NCBI RefSeq assembly: GCF_963675165.1
Contig: NC_087379.1
Location: 7,470,339-7,534,338 of the forward strand
Length of the DNA: 64,000 nucleotides
DNA from: Halichondria panicea
Taxonomy: Eukaryota > Porifera > Demospongiae > Suberitida > Halichondriidae
Direction: 5' to 3'
Below, in pieces: positions 49,301 to 61,534 of this stretch. The translations under genes and the position numbers were made by a program. Numbering within the stretch: position 1 is the stretch's first letter; the number at the start of each line of letters is the position of its first letter. The notes beneath the pieces were generated by a model. It worked only from the letters and a program-made list of their open reading frames with translations. It ran no database searches and was not told where the DNA came from.

Positions 49301-51426
49301 CCCACAAATAAGTAAGATAAGCGTAAAATTATGTAGCCCAGTTCGTCAACTTAGACACAAATAATTAAGCAAGATAAGCGTAAAAATTATAAGCAAAACG
49401 TAACAATTAAAATACTGGCAATGTGCATAATTGTAAGTACATGCGCAAGTATTTCATTTACCAAATGATGAAAATTAATGGTCACAAACATGCTGCCTAT
49501 AAACACTATCAGATACTCACCTCGTCAGCCAGGTCCACCACGGCTCCTGAGGAGAGCAGCTGTCTAACACTGTCTGTGTGACCTTCACTGGCTGCCATTA
49601 TGAGTGGAGTCCGCCCACGCTACAAGAGTGAGAGCATAATAATAACTTTTAACAACACATCTGTGTGATAGATCATAGTTACACTTATTTTTTGAATTTA
49701 CCATTTGCTCTAAACTGAGTGTGCAGTGAGCGTAGTTTACAGCGCCCAAATCAACTTTTATAACCTCAAAAATATTATGGTGGCGCTAAGCGCACAGCTA
49801 TTCTAGTGTTGAGTGCAATCTTTCAGTATGCATTGGACCAACTGTACAGTTAGATTTTTCGTCTCTGTATTTTACAGCAGCTCTACAAATCAAATGCATG
49901 TGCATAATAAAAGAAAAGCCGACTGCCTTGAGCCTGACATCACAAATAATTACGTTTTCTAATTACAGCAACCTTGGAGGACTTAAGTAATGGAATTCAG
50001 TCAGAGTTGGTGCTGTAATTACAAATAAAGTAAATAAAGAGGATTGGCTATTAATAGGTCGCATCTGACATCATCCACCCACGCACGAAAGTACAAACAC
50101 TAACTCTAACCTTTCAGCAAGCTAGCTCGTAGTTGAGCGATGGCAGATTAAATCCACACACAAACCAAAGTAATAGTCCCACCCAATTCAATTCGATGGA
50201 ATTCTTGTCAACAGTTATTCGATCAGCATAGAAGTGAGTTTAAGGCAATGTCCATGTATAATTATAATTCCTAAATGACTAATAATGCTGCCTATAAACA
50301 AATCAGTTTAGTATCAGATACTCACCTTGTTAGCCAGGTCCACCACGGCTCCTGAGGAGAGCAGCTCTCTAATACAGTCAGTGTGACCATACTTGGCTGC
50401 CATCATGAGTGGAGTCCACCCATCCTACAAGAGTGAGAGCATACAGTAACTTTTGAGAACACATCTGTGCGATAGACCATAAATAAAGTAAAGGAAAGGG
50501 ATTTGCAAAGAGCAAAAATGCAACTATCCAATGATGTGCTATGTTATCAACTTCATTAATTTTCAGCCTCCATTTAGAAATTTAAGCACCCAAAACAATC
50601 ATATTTTATAGTGACTGTACAATATAATTAACAAGAACATTAATTTATGCAGCATCAACTTAGATATAAATAAGCAAGATAAGCGTAAAATTATAGACAA
50701 AACACTGATAATAAGGGTTCGAATTGAAAATGCCGGTAATGTCTATATATGTGTATGTAACCTAGCTACAAGAGCGAGAGTATAATATTATTGACAACAC
50801 ATCTGTGTGATAGAGGGGATTGGAATTATTTAATAGAGTGGTTGCATTTAACGTCATCCACCAGTGCACGTATGAAAGTACATAACAATAACTCTAACCT
50901 TTCTAGCTTATAGGTGGATCTACTGTGTGATTTTTCTTCTCTGTAGGAAGCTACTTCCCGATAGTCAGGAGTGCTGATCAAAAGCATGCACATAACAATG
51001 GTACATAACAATGGTATAGGCCAAGTACGGGTGACTTGCCTTCTTATGCCTTTTATAAGCCATAAAAATTATTACAGCAACTGCTGGCGCTAATTTAGGA
51101 CCTAAAATTGCGTTCAGTCTGAGTCGTAGCTGAGTTGGCGCTGTACTAGGGTACAGTTGAACGGCCAAGACCAGGAAGTTCAATGTAAATGCCATACATT
51201 TATTTAAGTATGCATTATGTATTGAATACATCATTGGTTGAGTTTATCGAATTGGGTAGGTATTAAATTTATAGCACGACAGCAAAAATAAACTTTCACA
51301 GCTTCAGTTCTACATACCCACAAACCAGCTTACCCTATCCACACTGTTGACATATTCTCCCCTACTGATGGAAACTCGCAAAGCACTCAAGTCACCAGCC
51401 CTGGCAGCACTGAGTATGTCGGCCAT
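39959..51426 (-). CDS. Gene A copy 2: ankyrin / death-domain / ROCO-like GTPase, complete
   Basis: Exons: 51426-51334 (ATG 51426), ankyrin exons starting 50424, 49619, 49095, 48120 and 47369 (99 bp each), 47023-46937, 46646-46607, 46259-45927, 45082-42051, 41960-41720, 41627-41506, 41237-41082, 40966-40915, 40740-40628, 40132-39959. All phases agree, giving about 1645 residues. Layout by residue: ankyrins 1-225; death domain about 260-345; P-loop GPSGLGKT 383-390; switch DIGGQ near 549; GTFKDE near 649 in the G4 position; Ser/Lys/Asp/Thr repeat about 676-892; COR-like region about 900-1300 ([17 protein letters not shown]); two more death domains, about 1441-1533 ([19 protein letters not shown]) and 1534-1645 ([19 protein letters not shown]). 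It resembles ROCO/DAPK1-type GTPases without a kinase. A cytosolic death-fold signalling scaffold is inferred. No lesion was found. Its 3' end converges on TMEM131-like copy 1. Confidence 0.85.
40141..40372. repeat. GT/GTGC microsatellite in the last intron of gene A copy 2
   Basis: About 230 bp of (gt)n with scattered gtgc units between exons 40740-40628 and 40132-39959. Open frames of alternating Cys/Val or Thr/His are artefacts of the repeat. The third gene A copy has a shorter version (59931-60080). Confidence 0.97.
43455..44110 (-). repeat. Coding minisatellite in the GTPase of gene A copy 2
   Basis: Units of 24 bp (SKSDSTTA) mixed with 15 bp (SKTTA) units code a Ser/Thr/Lys/Asp tract inside the large exon, immediately after the G4-like segment of the GTPase. 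The paralogous tract in copy 1 lies at about 590-1290 with a different unit order and length. All three frames of the opposite strand are open through it, giving false Leu/Val- and Pro/Ala-rich frames. Confidence 0.93.
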
Positions 51427-52671
51427 TATCAGATCCACATGGCAATAGAGTACAGTGCGCATGCGCAGAAACGAACATGCATTGTGTGTAGTAGTACAAC
51501 AAAACAACAGCAGAAAGATTAGATATCAGCTTTTGTGCCAGTTCAAGCCCAAAGGCTACTCTACAGTTTCATGTAGTTAGTTTTCTCTAACTATACACTA
51601 GACGGGAGTTATATCCTCTTGTCGAAAACAAGTAATTTATCATTTATTGGTTGCAGTACTCGTTGGAGAACAGTGACGAGGATTCTCTGGAGTTTGGAGT
51701 GCTCTCTCAGTCGGACACTGTCTCTAAGACCTTCACACTGCACAACATCAACCCTGTGCAAGTAAGTGCTCCTTGTTACAATAAGTCCTCTCAATGTAAT
51801 GCTACTGTCATCTGCCTTAATTATGTACACTTGTACTTATACGTATGTACAAGTTGTTTGCACATATCCACAGCTGCTCGAACTGGCTACATGTATTTAT
51901 GATGTACGTGGAGCCACGTTATAATCCTTACAACAACTTTTAGTAGTGTTTCTGTTACACATACAGTGTTCGTACAAATTCATAATTATGGCCTGCTGAT
52001 ACGCTAGTTTGTCTCTGCAGATATCCATCATTTCCTACTCTGTGAGTGCCAATCTCCCGTTTACGAGTGTTCAACTGTCCTCCGTACACCCCACCACTAA
52101 TGGCACCCCCCACCCTCCCGCCCACTCCACACACCCTCGAACCTGAACACAGCGCCCAATTCACCGTGACTGTGTCTAATCCAAACACCATCAGTACCTA
52201 CAGCGGGGAAGTCATCGTCAACACATCGTTTGATAAAGTTCTACACATTCCTGTTTATTTCAAGACGGCCGAGAGTAGATTGAAAATGAGCCCTGGGGAA
52301 ATTAGTTTCAAGGGGATGTTTCCCCTACCTGAGGGCAAGGGTCGGATTGAGTGCACGGACTTTGTTTCATAAAGCTGTCGACGTGACCTCTGTGAACTCT
52401 GACCTTAATGACCCCCGGGTATACTTTGAAGAGGGTGTGGATGGTTTGCCACGACTGAGACCAACGGAAAAAGTTGAGGTAATTATAAATCGGAACCGTA
52501 TTGTTACTGTGAACGTACTATTACAGAACCTCTTTTTATAACAGACACTTTTGGGGAGCATGTTTTTGGTCAGTAAACCGAGGTGGCCTTTGTCGAGGGG
52601 TTGCTTTGTACACAAACCGTTCATTGGGACCTGTGTGCATGCCGTGTACACACTTAACACACACACTCACC

Positions 52672-52682
52672 ACACACACACG

Positions 52683-52737
<55 letters not shown>

Positions 52738-52776
52738 ACACACACACACACACATACACACACACACACACCCACT
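52672..52776. repeat. CA microsatellite in TMEM131-like copy 2 intron
   Basis: (ca)n with occasional catacaca and cgcac variants just before exon 52782. Copy 1 has a shorter, C-rich version (32340-32415). Smaller CA runs occur at 33961-34000 and 54177-54210. Confidence 0.97.
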
Positions 52777-54175
52777 CACAGATTGGCTCTGTTGTGATTG
52801 ACCCCCTACTGGGGGACACTGTATATCTGAAAAAGCCGGCCAGCTCCCTCGGGTTATGGTCCTCTAACTCAGCCCCCCAGGACCCGTCTCGAGAGCTACA
52901 GCTGCTCACTACTCTATGGGCCTCCTGGAGAGCGCTGGTGGACGATGGACGCACAGTGTAAGCCTCTCCTGACTTACAGTTCAATGTGTGTGTGCCCAGA
53001 ATAGCTACAATCATGTATATACAGCCCCAGTATATTTTTCGGTTTACAATGTAGCATTTTAGAGTACTGGTTTTAGCTGCTTTAAATCAATTTCTATATG
53101 GATACTGTACGTTGGTACAATGTAAGTCAGGTGGCACTGATTGTTACAATTGCTCATAGCCAGCCTATAATTATTTTTATAAATGTACTTGTTGAGGATG
53201 CCATAAGCAAATGGTTCAACCTCTCTCTCTCTTGCAGTTTCAATGCAAGTATTGTAGTGAGCTCTGTTGGATGTGAGTCTGGCCTGGCCTAACCTGGTCA
53301 AGGAGAAGCTGGTCACACTGGAGCCAACCACAGTGGGAAACACATCAGTAAGTCAGGGTACCTAGTCTAACATGTATACACACGCTACCTGGTCTTGTTA
53401 CTTAACTCACAGTAACCTCCCCCAATCTCTCCTCTTTTCCTCCACTTACTCCCTTTATTATTAGTCTAGAGCTGTCATATCTTAGGCAGCAGAAGTGAGT
53501 GGGCACTCTCACAGTATTTGATAGCATGTCATCTCACCCAAGGCTAGTACACTCCGTACACTACTGTACATTATATACAGTATGTAGTGATTAGTTGCTT
53601 ACCACACTCATTGGTTTACTACCACACTCTTTAGTTCCCTACCACACTCGTTAGTTCCCTACCACACTCTTTAGTTCCCTACCACACTCTTTAGTTACCT
53701 ACCACACTCGTTCTTTTGCTATAGATTCACCGTCTCCGCATAACGAACCCGTCAGACGTGCCCCTACTGGTTCAACCAGTTTTCCTCAGTCACTATACTC
53801 ACCCGCAAACCATCATCGACTCTCTATTGGACCGATTCGACCCACGACTACGAAATCTCAACTTTTCTCATTTGTCAAATTCCTTCAGTTTTGTATCTAG
53901 TGCATCACCTGAGACAGCCCTGGCTACAACGTTACTGCCTCCACACAGCAAACTGTTTGAAATGGCGGTTGCTTTCAGTCCTAAAGTAGACCAGGAGTTG
54001 AATACGCTGCTTTTGTTGAGAAACAACTTGACTGTGTTTGATTACGTCATTGTGCAGGGGAGCGGGGTTCAGGGTTCGTTTGCTATCGACAGTGTCCAGC
54101 CCGGCACTGAACCTCTCATGTTTGAGTTCCCCAACTCTGTCATGGAGAACTGTCTAGGTAGGTCAAGCACATACG

Positions 54176-54213
<38 letters not shown>

Positions 54214-54689
54214 CATACAGTCATACAGTCATACAGTGCATGCATGTACAAGCTGTTTGGTACTGTAGATGCTTAGCAATTCTAGTAATTTTAGATAAAT
54301 ACATGTAGTTTTAATTCCAGGCCTTTTAATAAGTTTTGTTGTGCAGACAAAAAAAACAACCAACGACTGTAAGTATTGTAGATTCCATATCATGCTACCT
54401 CCTAACCCCCCCCCCCACACACACACACAGCTGGCACTGTTGTGGACCCAAGCTCACCAAGACCTTTAGAATGCATAACTCTGGCTCCACCTCCATCACC
54501 TTGCGTATCATCGGACTGGAGGGTGGCAGTTGTGAGGGGAGAGGCTTCGTTATCTCTAACTGTAACAAGGACATCACCATTAAACCAAACCGATCAAAGA
54601 AAATTGAAATAACGTAAGTCAGAATCCCTTCAGCGAATTCTATCAGTGTGTGTATATGTACAGTGTGTATCACAGTATAATTACATGTT

Positions 54690-55567
54690 TAGACTACATT
54701 ACATCATCTGTAATTGATCTGATTGGCTAAAAACAGTAGATTACATGGAAGCATAATCTACAGGAAGGTAGTTATTCTACAGGAAATGGGCGCATATTCT
54801 ACAGGAAGTGGACACATATTCTACAGGAAATGGACGTATATTCTACAGGAAGTGACAAATAATTTGCAGGAAGTTCTCAAAAGTTGGAATGAAATTTTTA
54901 GTGAAAGTGACAAGAAGATGACAAAAACATTATAAAAAACACAGAATGCAATAGTTTTTTCAGTCAATATCCATTCTTTCCATGTCCACTGTTGCTTTGT
55001 ATTGCTTTTTCCAGTTGGGCATGGGCAGGGGGGCCAGGAAGCATCAAAAACACTTTAGTAGTCGCTTGACACTTTCTATTGAGGTTCCATGCCGGTCCAG
55101 TCTGCTCTATACCCCCTCCACTCCACCACAGTGCTTCATTCTTCTTCTTGTAGTGTTGCAGAGTCAGTTCTAGCATAGTTCTATGTTCTTTTTACTTGTC
55201 TGTTCTTTCCAGTATCTTCAGGAAGCGTTTCACAAGCTTTACTAAGTTTTACTGTAGTTTTTCGTTGTTTTGAAGCCGTCTTCTTGTCTTTTTCTGTCAA
55301 CTGGTGTCTCTCACAACTCGTCCAGCTCGTCCAGCTCGTCCAGCTCGCACAAATTCAATTTCTGTTGCTACGCACCAAACCTGGCTTTTTATAACCACGC
55401 CTCGCGCATGCGCAATGAAGTCCAAGTTAGATAGACCACACCCACTCGTAGAATATGCGTCTTAGTAACCGCCTTGGTTACGGTTAGATTCCCTCGGCTT
55501 TGCGCCTCGGGCTAACCGCAACCGCGGAGGTTACATAGACGCATATTCTACTCTTAGGTGTAGTCTA
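54690..55567. mobile_element. ~880 bp insertion with TAGACTACA ends in TMEM131-like copy 2
   Basis: The segment is absent from the same intron of copy 1 (about 34468). Ends are TAGACTACA and TGTAGTCTA. Near the left end, attctacaggaa recurs about five times. Near the right end a large palindrome pairs gtagaatatgcgtct with agacgcatattctac. On the minus strand around 55385-55400 there is ggttataaaaagcc, a TATA-like box, followed by a frame with three GAGCTGGAC units (Glu-Leu-Asp). The target duplication is not clear. No transposase is visible, so it is probably a non-autonomous DNA element. Confidence 0.65.
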
Positions 55568-58500
55568 TCCTATACATATACCGTATAGCGGGTTATTTTC
55601 GTATGGTTGAAATTTTCATATATTTCGTATTGAAGAGTATGATACGAAACGAATTTCTATCGCAATAGGTTCAACATCACTATCCTGAGCTGTACGAATA
55701 TTTAAAATTCGAACTATTTAAATGGGTAGAATTCATACACGAATTTTCACCAACGAAAATTACCTGCTATACAGTACGTATCTTGCAACAGTGTATTACA
55801 AATCTCATCATCCATACGTGCAGGTTCACTCCAGATTACACACTGACCCAAGTTTCCACCACTCTACGATTACAAACCTCCACTGGCAACGAGTTCCTCT
55901 ACCCTCTACTAGCCATCCTCCCCCATCAACTATTAGCGGCGTGTATTGCCTTACAGCCTCGGCCCAAATGGGAGAAAACACTGGCCTGGTTGTCTGTACC
56001 GTTTTGGCTGCTTGTCATACTCTGCCTTGTAGCTACAGTATTCGTGCAGACCAAGTTCGGAATGAGGAGCAGTAGTTCTGTGTCCTATAAAAGTGAGGCG
56101 AAAGCAACGAAAGGCTCCGGAGAAGTATTCGATTTGAAGAAGTTGTCAAAGTCTATGGATGTGCTGTCCAAGAAGGTCCAGGAATTAGGAGAGAAAAGGT
56201 TAGTGCAGAGTGCAGAGTTCGTGTGTGTACATCCATATTTATACTTACGATTAGTTACTTGTTTTTCTCTGTTTTTACTCAGTGAAGTATGCATCTATTT
56301 TGTATGAAGTAAAGTTTATTTGCTACCTACATTTAATTGTATATGGTTGTTCTTTTTTTATTCTGTGTTTTTCTCTTTCGTGCAGTTCTAACCAGAAGTC
56401 TGAGTCCACTGGTCAATCTATGAAAATTGAAGTAACTCGAGAGCCTCCTAAACCCTCTACCGATAAGAACACTCCCGTATCTAAACCTAAGCCTGAGCCG
56501 CTAGTAACCCCCACTACTGCTCAAGAAATACCCACTCTCAGACATCGTGTGGTACAAAACAAGATCGAGAGAAAACCATCATCACAGGAAACTATCACCT
56601 CATTGCAACCTGTTCCGTCTAGATCACACACGGCTGTTACTTCCACGCCGAAGGGAATGTCCCTCAAGATCCCCATTGCTCCTGTTACTGAGCCGAGTGT
56701 CATCTCCCCACCTAGAACAGGCACGGACAATCACACTGGAGCTAGAGAGCAGACCCAACCTTGTACTCCAACTACCGGTGCACCAGCGCAACTCTGCTCA
56801 TCCCCTACCAAACTGAAGCGTAGCAGCGAGAAAACCATCCCCGAAAAAACCGCGTCCAAAGGCGAGATCATTTCAAAAGCACCCACGGAAACTAATCCGA
56901 GCTATCCATCAACGAATGTGAGAAAATCAAAAATCGTACGAAAATTGAAGCCTCTAAAGATAACGCCTGATAGTTCACCCCTCCCCCCGTCCGGACGGAA
57001 GGAGCTGGAGAGGAAGGTCTCGGAGAGTAGCATTGTTTCTAGCAACAGTGATTCGGCATCTACGGGTACCGACAAGTCGGAGGAAGTGGAAACACCTAGC
57101 CAGGTCAGTCTCTTATTTAGATAAAGTAATATTGCACACACTGTATGTGTAAGCCATTGTATACGTATTATGTTTGAACACTAATAATTTTCATTGTAAT
57201 TTGTATATTCTGTGTACTGTACATGTACATGTACATGCGTAGGCTGTTAATATTCCTGTATAATAATCGGAAATAATACACAAACGCTTGACAGGTCTGT
57301 ACTTGTTTTTTAAGTGACATGTACATGCATGTAAATACACCATTCCCCACATAATACTTGATTTACGGTTTATACTTCTATATCTCTGTGTAGGTGGTAA
57401 CTGTGGTAGCTGAAGTGAAGAAGCCTCCACCACCTGTCACCAAGGAGCCCAACACTGGCCAGACCATCCATCCTCCCGACACGCCCGAGAGTACAGAGGT
57501 CATGTCACCAAGAACAGAACTGGTCGACAAGAAAGAACCACCGATTAGTACCGTTCGGATGAAAGGAAAGAGGAAACCTTGACAACAGATCAAGAAAGAG
57601 GAAAAAGCTCGTAAAAAGGAGAGAGGGAGAGACAAAGAACGAGAGAAAGAAAAGGATACGGACAAAACAGACGCTAAGCAACTAGTTGGTTCATTTGAAG
57701 ATTCCTCTTCGTCTAATTCCACTGAGCAACTTGACAACGACAGCACACCTCCTCTTGAAGATACGGTACAAACTGAAACTGAAACCAACGTGCAATGTGA
57801 CAAAACTACTGAGAATGAACTCAATAAACTATCAGAGACGACTATTATCGACGTATCCCCAAAAAAGGGCAATGAAATACCGGTACTCGTGTCCCCAGCT
57901 GTTCCCAGTACTGCCATCAAGACTGGTCGTACAACTAAGACCACAAAACAAGAAACTAAAGAGACGTTCACTGACTCGTTTTCAAGAACACTAGATCAAG
58001 CCGCCACTTACGGTACTAAGAAAATCAGTACTGGCAAAAAACCTTCCGAGAAAATTAAATCACCCGTTGTTGAGAAGATCACACAACTAGTTGAGGACAA
58101 TCTTCTCGAACACCAGCTGAAATCAGATGAGAACGTTAGACAGCGGCCACAAACTCTGCATGTTGTACCTATCATAAGGAGCGAGTTGATTGAAGAACCT
58201 GTTATCATAATTCCAATGGACTCTGATAGCTTGGTTGAAACGGATGGTGTGACACATACTCTACTCAGTGTGGACTCTGGTAAAGGCGGTTCTCAGAGTC
58301 TGCCCACTTCTCCTCACGAGCTGGCTGCTTCTTTACTCTCCAATAACTCGGCCATTATGCGTAGGAAGCAGAAGAGCGATCGTGACAAACCTGACGATGG
58401 ACAGGAAGATGATGACTACCAACTCCCGGAACAAGACGAGCAAAGTGAAACTGAAATGACGAAACCAATTGAAGCACCACTGAGTCCACAGAAAGATGAA

Positions 58501-59385
58501 TCTTCTCATAATTCAAGCGACAATGAGTTCAAGCCGCCTCTATCTACACTCTCCCTGAACGCAGAACCATTTTATCCATCTCCAACTTTTGCACCGAAAT
58601 CTGGCCCAAGTCTACGAGCAGATCCGAGGAAATTTGGTCCCGACCACAGCTCCCAGCCCAGAGGACCACCCCCTGGTTTATCACCAACTCCTGATGATGC
58701 CCACATGTGTCCCTACCCTGAGGGATCGTACTTTAAGAGACCACATCCGTTACGAGGAGGCAAATCGATGACCCCCTCACCACCTTTACCGTATTTCCCC
58801 GAGGGATCGCATATGCCGTACAGTGACTATCCCTCACTTGAACACCACAATCCAATGGCAATGGACGAACCGTACAGTGGGCCTGAGGACTTCCCACCGA
58901 TGCCTATGGGGCGTCATAGTCGAGAGCACTATCGTGGTCGCTCACCAATGATGGCACCAAAGAGCGGACATGCATGGGGATACTGGAACCATCATAATTG
59001 GCTGAATAATTTGTATATAATTTATACGCATGCAGTACCAGCAACGTAATGTATTTGTCATAATGATGATGGTTCTATTATCCCCATGCATGCCCATGCT
59101 GCATGTGATATTGTCGTGTACCATGATTATAAATACGACCATGTCACTTTCCCCCATCCACCACAACTCTATAGGCACGCTGTTTCTAATCTATGTAATC
59201 ATGGACACTCTGATGGGACAATTAAGTTGAAGACATTAATTGTCAAGCCCGTTACCAAGGAAACATGACAACTTGACATCATGGACAATGTTTAGCCTAG
59301 TATGCAGTGTACGTCATAAATGTTGCATTTTTCTACCGCTATAATTATGACACAATAAAAGTGGCAAATTAAAGATCATTAACTA

Positions 59386-59619
59386 CCGTATAGCGCGAAA
59401 TTTTCGAGGGGCTTAATTTTCGCGGATTTCGTGGGTTAGAATTCTACACGAAAATTAAGTCCACAAAAAGTGTTCTTTAATTAGAATTACCTGCTATCAT
59501 GCAAAGATTTAAAGGCGTGGCTTCCGGTAAGCAGCTATTCCGCGAACATTGTGCAACGAAATGGTTTTTAGAGGCCAATCCACGAAATATAAGTGCCTCG
59601 AAAATTTCGCGCTATACGG
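59386..59619. mobile_element. 234 bp MITE with TA target duplication
   Basis: Ends CCGTATAGCGCGAAATTTTC and its exact complement (24 bp perfect). TA flanks at 59384-59385 and 59620-59621. The paralogous site at about 39832 (ttaactaatagc) is empty with a single TA. This fits the Tc1/mariner superfamily. Its termini share CCGTATAGCG with the older 34473 element. Confidence 0.92.
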
Positions 59620-59744
59620 TAATAGCAATCCACTAAGAGTTCTGTGTAATATTTATACCAAATATAAACCTTAAAGTGTTGATGAGCTCTTTTACTATGC
59701 TACACAGTACAATAAATTTATTACAGTGGAGCTGTTACTGTAAG

Positions 59745-59938
59745 CTAGGTTAGTTTAGATTCCATTTGTTGGGCAAAGTCTCCACGACTAATGACAGGAG
59801 ACTCGAGTGCTTGGATGAGTGCTCCTAGTGTGGGGGCGGGGGTGGATCTTGTCAACCATTGCTCCAGTAGTTTAGTGAAACACATATCAGAGTCGTTTGG
59901 ATAGTCTCTCTTGATGGCCTGAACACAAGTGTGTGCGC

Positions 59939-59989
<51 letters not shown>

Positions 59990-60019
59990 CGTGTGTGTGC
60001 GTATGTGTGTGTGTGTGTG

Positions 60020-60062
<43 letters not shown>

Positions 60063-60944
60063 ATGTGTGTGTGTGGGTGTACATGTGAACTACTGATTTC
60101 AATACTACATCTATAGAGTCACTGACACCACAGGCACACAGAGGATTATAGGAATGAGGATAATATTGCTTATAGGCTAATAATAATAAATGGGTTTGCA
60201 CATGCAGGCTAATTATGACCAATCAGTACTGCTGGCACATTCCTTAACTGATGATGCACGACTGTATGAGCACAGGGCTATTAGTACACAGTCATATACT
60301 GCTATACAGTGTTAAGTACACACACAGCAGAGCACTCACATCTAGTGTCCCCTCCTTGACACCCAACTGCTCTCCCAGAGGACGCCATGTCCCCCTCACC
60401 TCCCAGGCAGCTGTCCTCACTACCCTCAAATGATGATCCACACTCAGTCCCTCTGGAAGGAACACACAATCATGACAACAACAGAACACTATCATTATTC
60501 CTAAGCAATGCCTACTAACTGAAACACACATTACTGAAGGGAACTCTGTATTGTACTGATAAGATCAGCTACAGTATTATAATGGACTTCACTGCTGTTA
60601 ATCAAATAAAGACTAATGTGTATAATTATGCCTACCACCGTGAGTGAGATGACAAATATCAGGAGAGATGTCGCTGGTAGCTTTTGTCTGTAAACAGAAA
60701 TCAAATATTAGCTAATTGCGTTTATAACGTAGAGGATAGAACATGTACTGCAACAATTTATACAAAATAAAGCTTTCAGTTGTAATATAGTCGATAGTTG
60801 CCAACCTTAATGGTTGTTGCAATGTCCCCACGAGCAATGGCGGGAGACTCTAGTGCTCTAACAAGGAGGAGAGGAGCGCTTCACCCAGTGTGTCAGCATG
60901 GCCTCAAAGCACGGCTCAACCCAGCGATAGTCCTTCTCAAGACT
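59745..60944 (-). pseudogene. Gene A third copy: death-domain tail only, frameshifted
   Basis: Four exons match the last four of copy 2: 60944-60806, 60687-60636, 60452-60340 and 59918-59745 (stop TAG). The first is 139 bp instead of 156 because 17 bp near 60866 are missing, which breaks the frame through a death domain. Homology to gene A stops at about 61153, where Mind bomb-like sequence begins, so the GTPase and ankyrin exons are absent. The donor of exon 60687-60636 reads GTAGGC instead of GTAAGC. Confidence 0.8.
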
Positions 60945-61534
60945 CTGTATCAGTACACACAGTGAAACACAGTATTAAATACTTATAGTAAGGCCTCAAC
61001 ATTACGTTGCTATAGTAATCTGTTAAATAGGTTGGTACTTCATACAAGACGCCACCAAATATGCAGAGTCAGCATTGCTATAGATACCTCATTCTAAAAA
61101 TGAATGCTCACTATTCAACCATTAAATAACGGCAGCAGTCAATTAAATAGTAGAGTAGATAAGACTATTGCTCAGAGTTGGTTCTGTGCAATATGCACAA
61201 CCATACAAAGTACAGTCATGTAAAGGCCACTTAAAATATGAGATTTATCAGAACTTGTATCTAAACACATAACTGGAAAGGTCACCCTAACAAAGAAAGT
61301 TTTAAGACAAATTAAGGTACAGCACAGAGACAGGTCTTACCACCGCCAGTGGCTCCAGCAATATCCATAACTCCAACTGGCAGAGAGGCTGTGGGTGGGT
61401 GGTGGGTGGCACTGCCAGTACGTAGGGGAGTAGGGTACACCTGATGGATGCAAGGCAGGACTAATTCAGAGTGGGTACTTATTAATAGCATACACTGTTC
61501 ATGTTTATAAAAGAGGCAATGTTCAACAGTATCT

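Larger units (their letters stand above)
51657..59049 (+). pseudogene. TMEM131-like gene copy 2, 5'-truncated, broken, last exon deleted
   Basis: Exons paralogous to copy 1: 51657-51761, 52021-52478, 52782-52957, 53238-53347, 53725-54157, 54431-54613, 55824-56198, 56386-57103, 57394 onward. The membrane helix and following FVQTKFGM are intact here. Lesions: one extra base near 52317 leading to TAA at about 52369, a 26 bp loss in exon 53238-53347, a 16 bp loss near 54455, and TGA at 57580-57582 (CGA in copy 1). At about 58965-58970 the exon jumps from GGACAT straight into the 3' flank (paralogous to 39413), so the last about 1.5 kb including the terminal exon is missing and the frame ends in unrelated residues (AWGYWNHHNW...) at 59049. 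It starts 230 bp from the divergent gene A copy 2. Confidence 0.82.
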
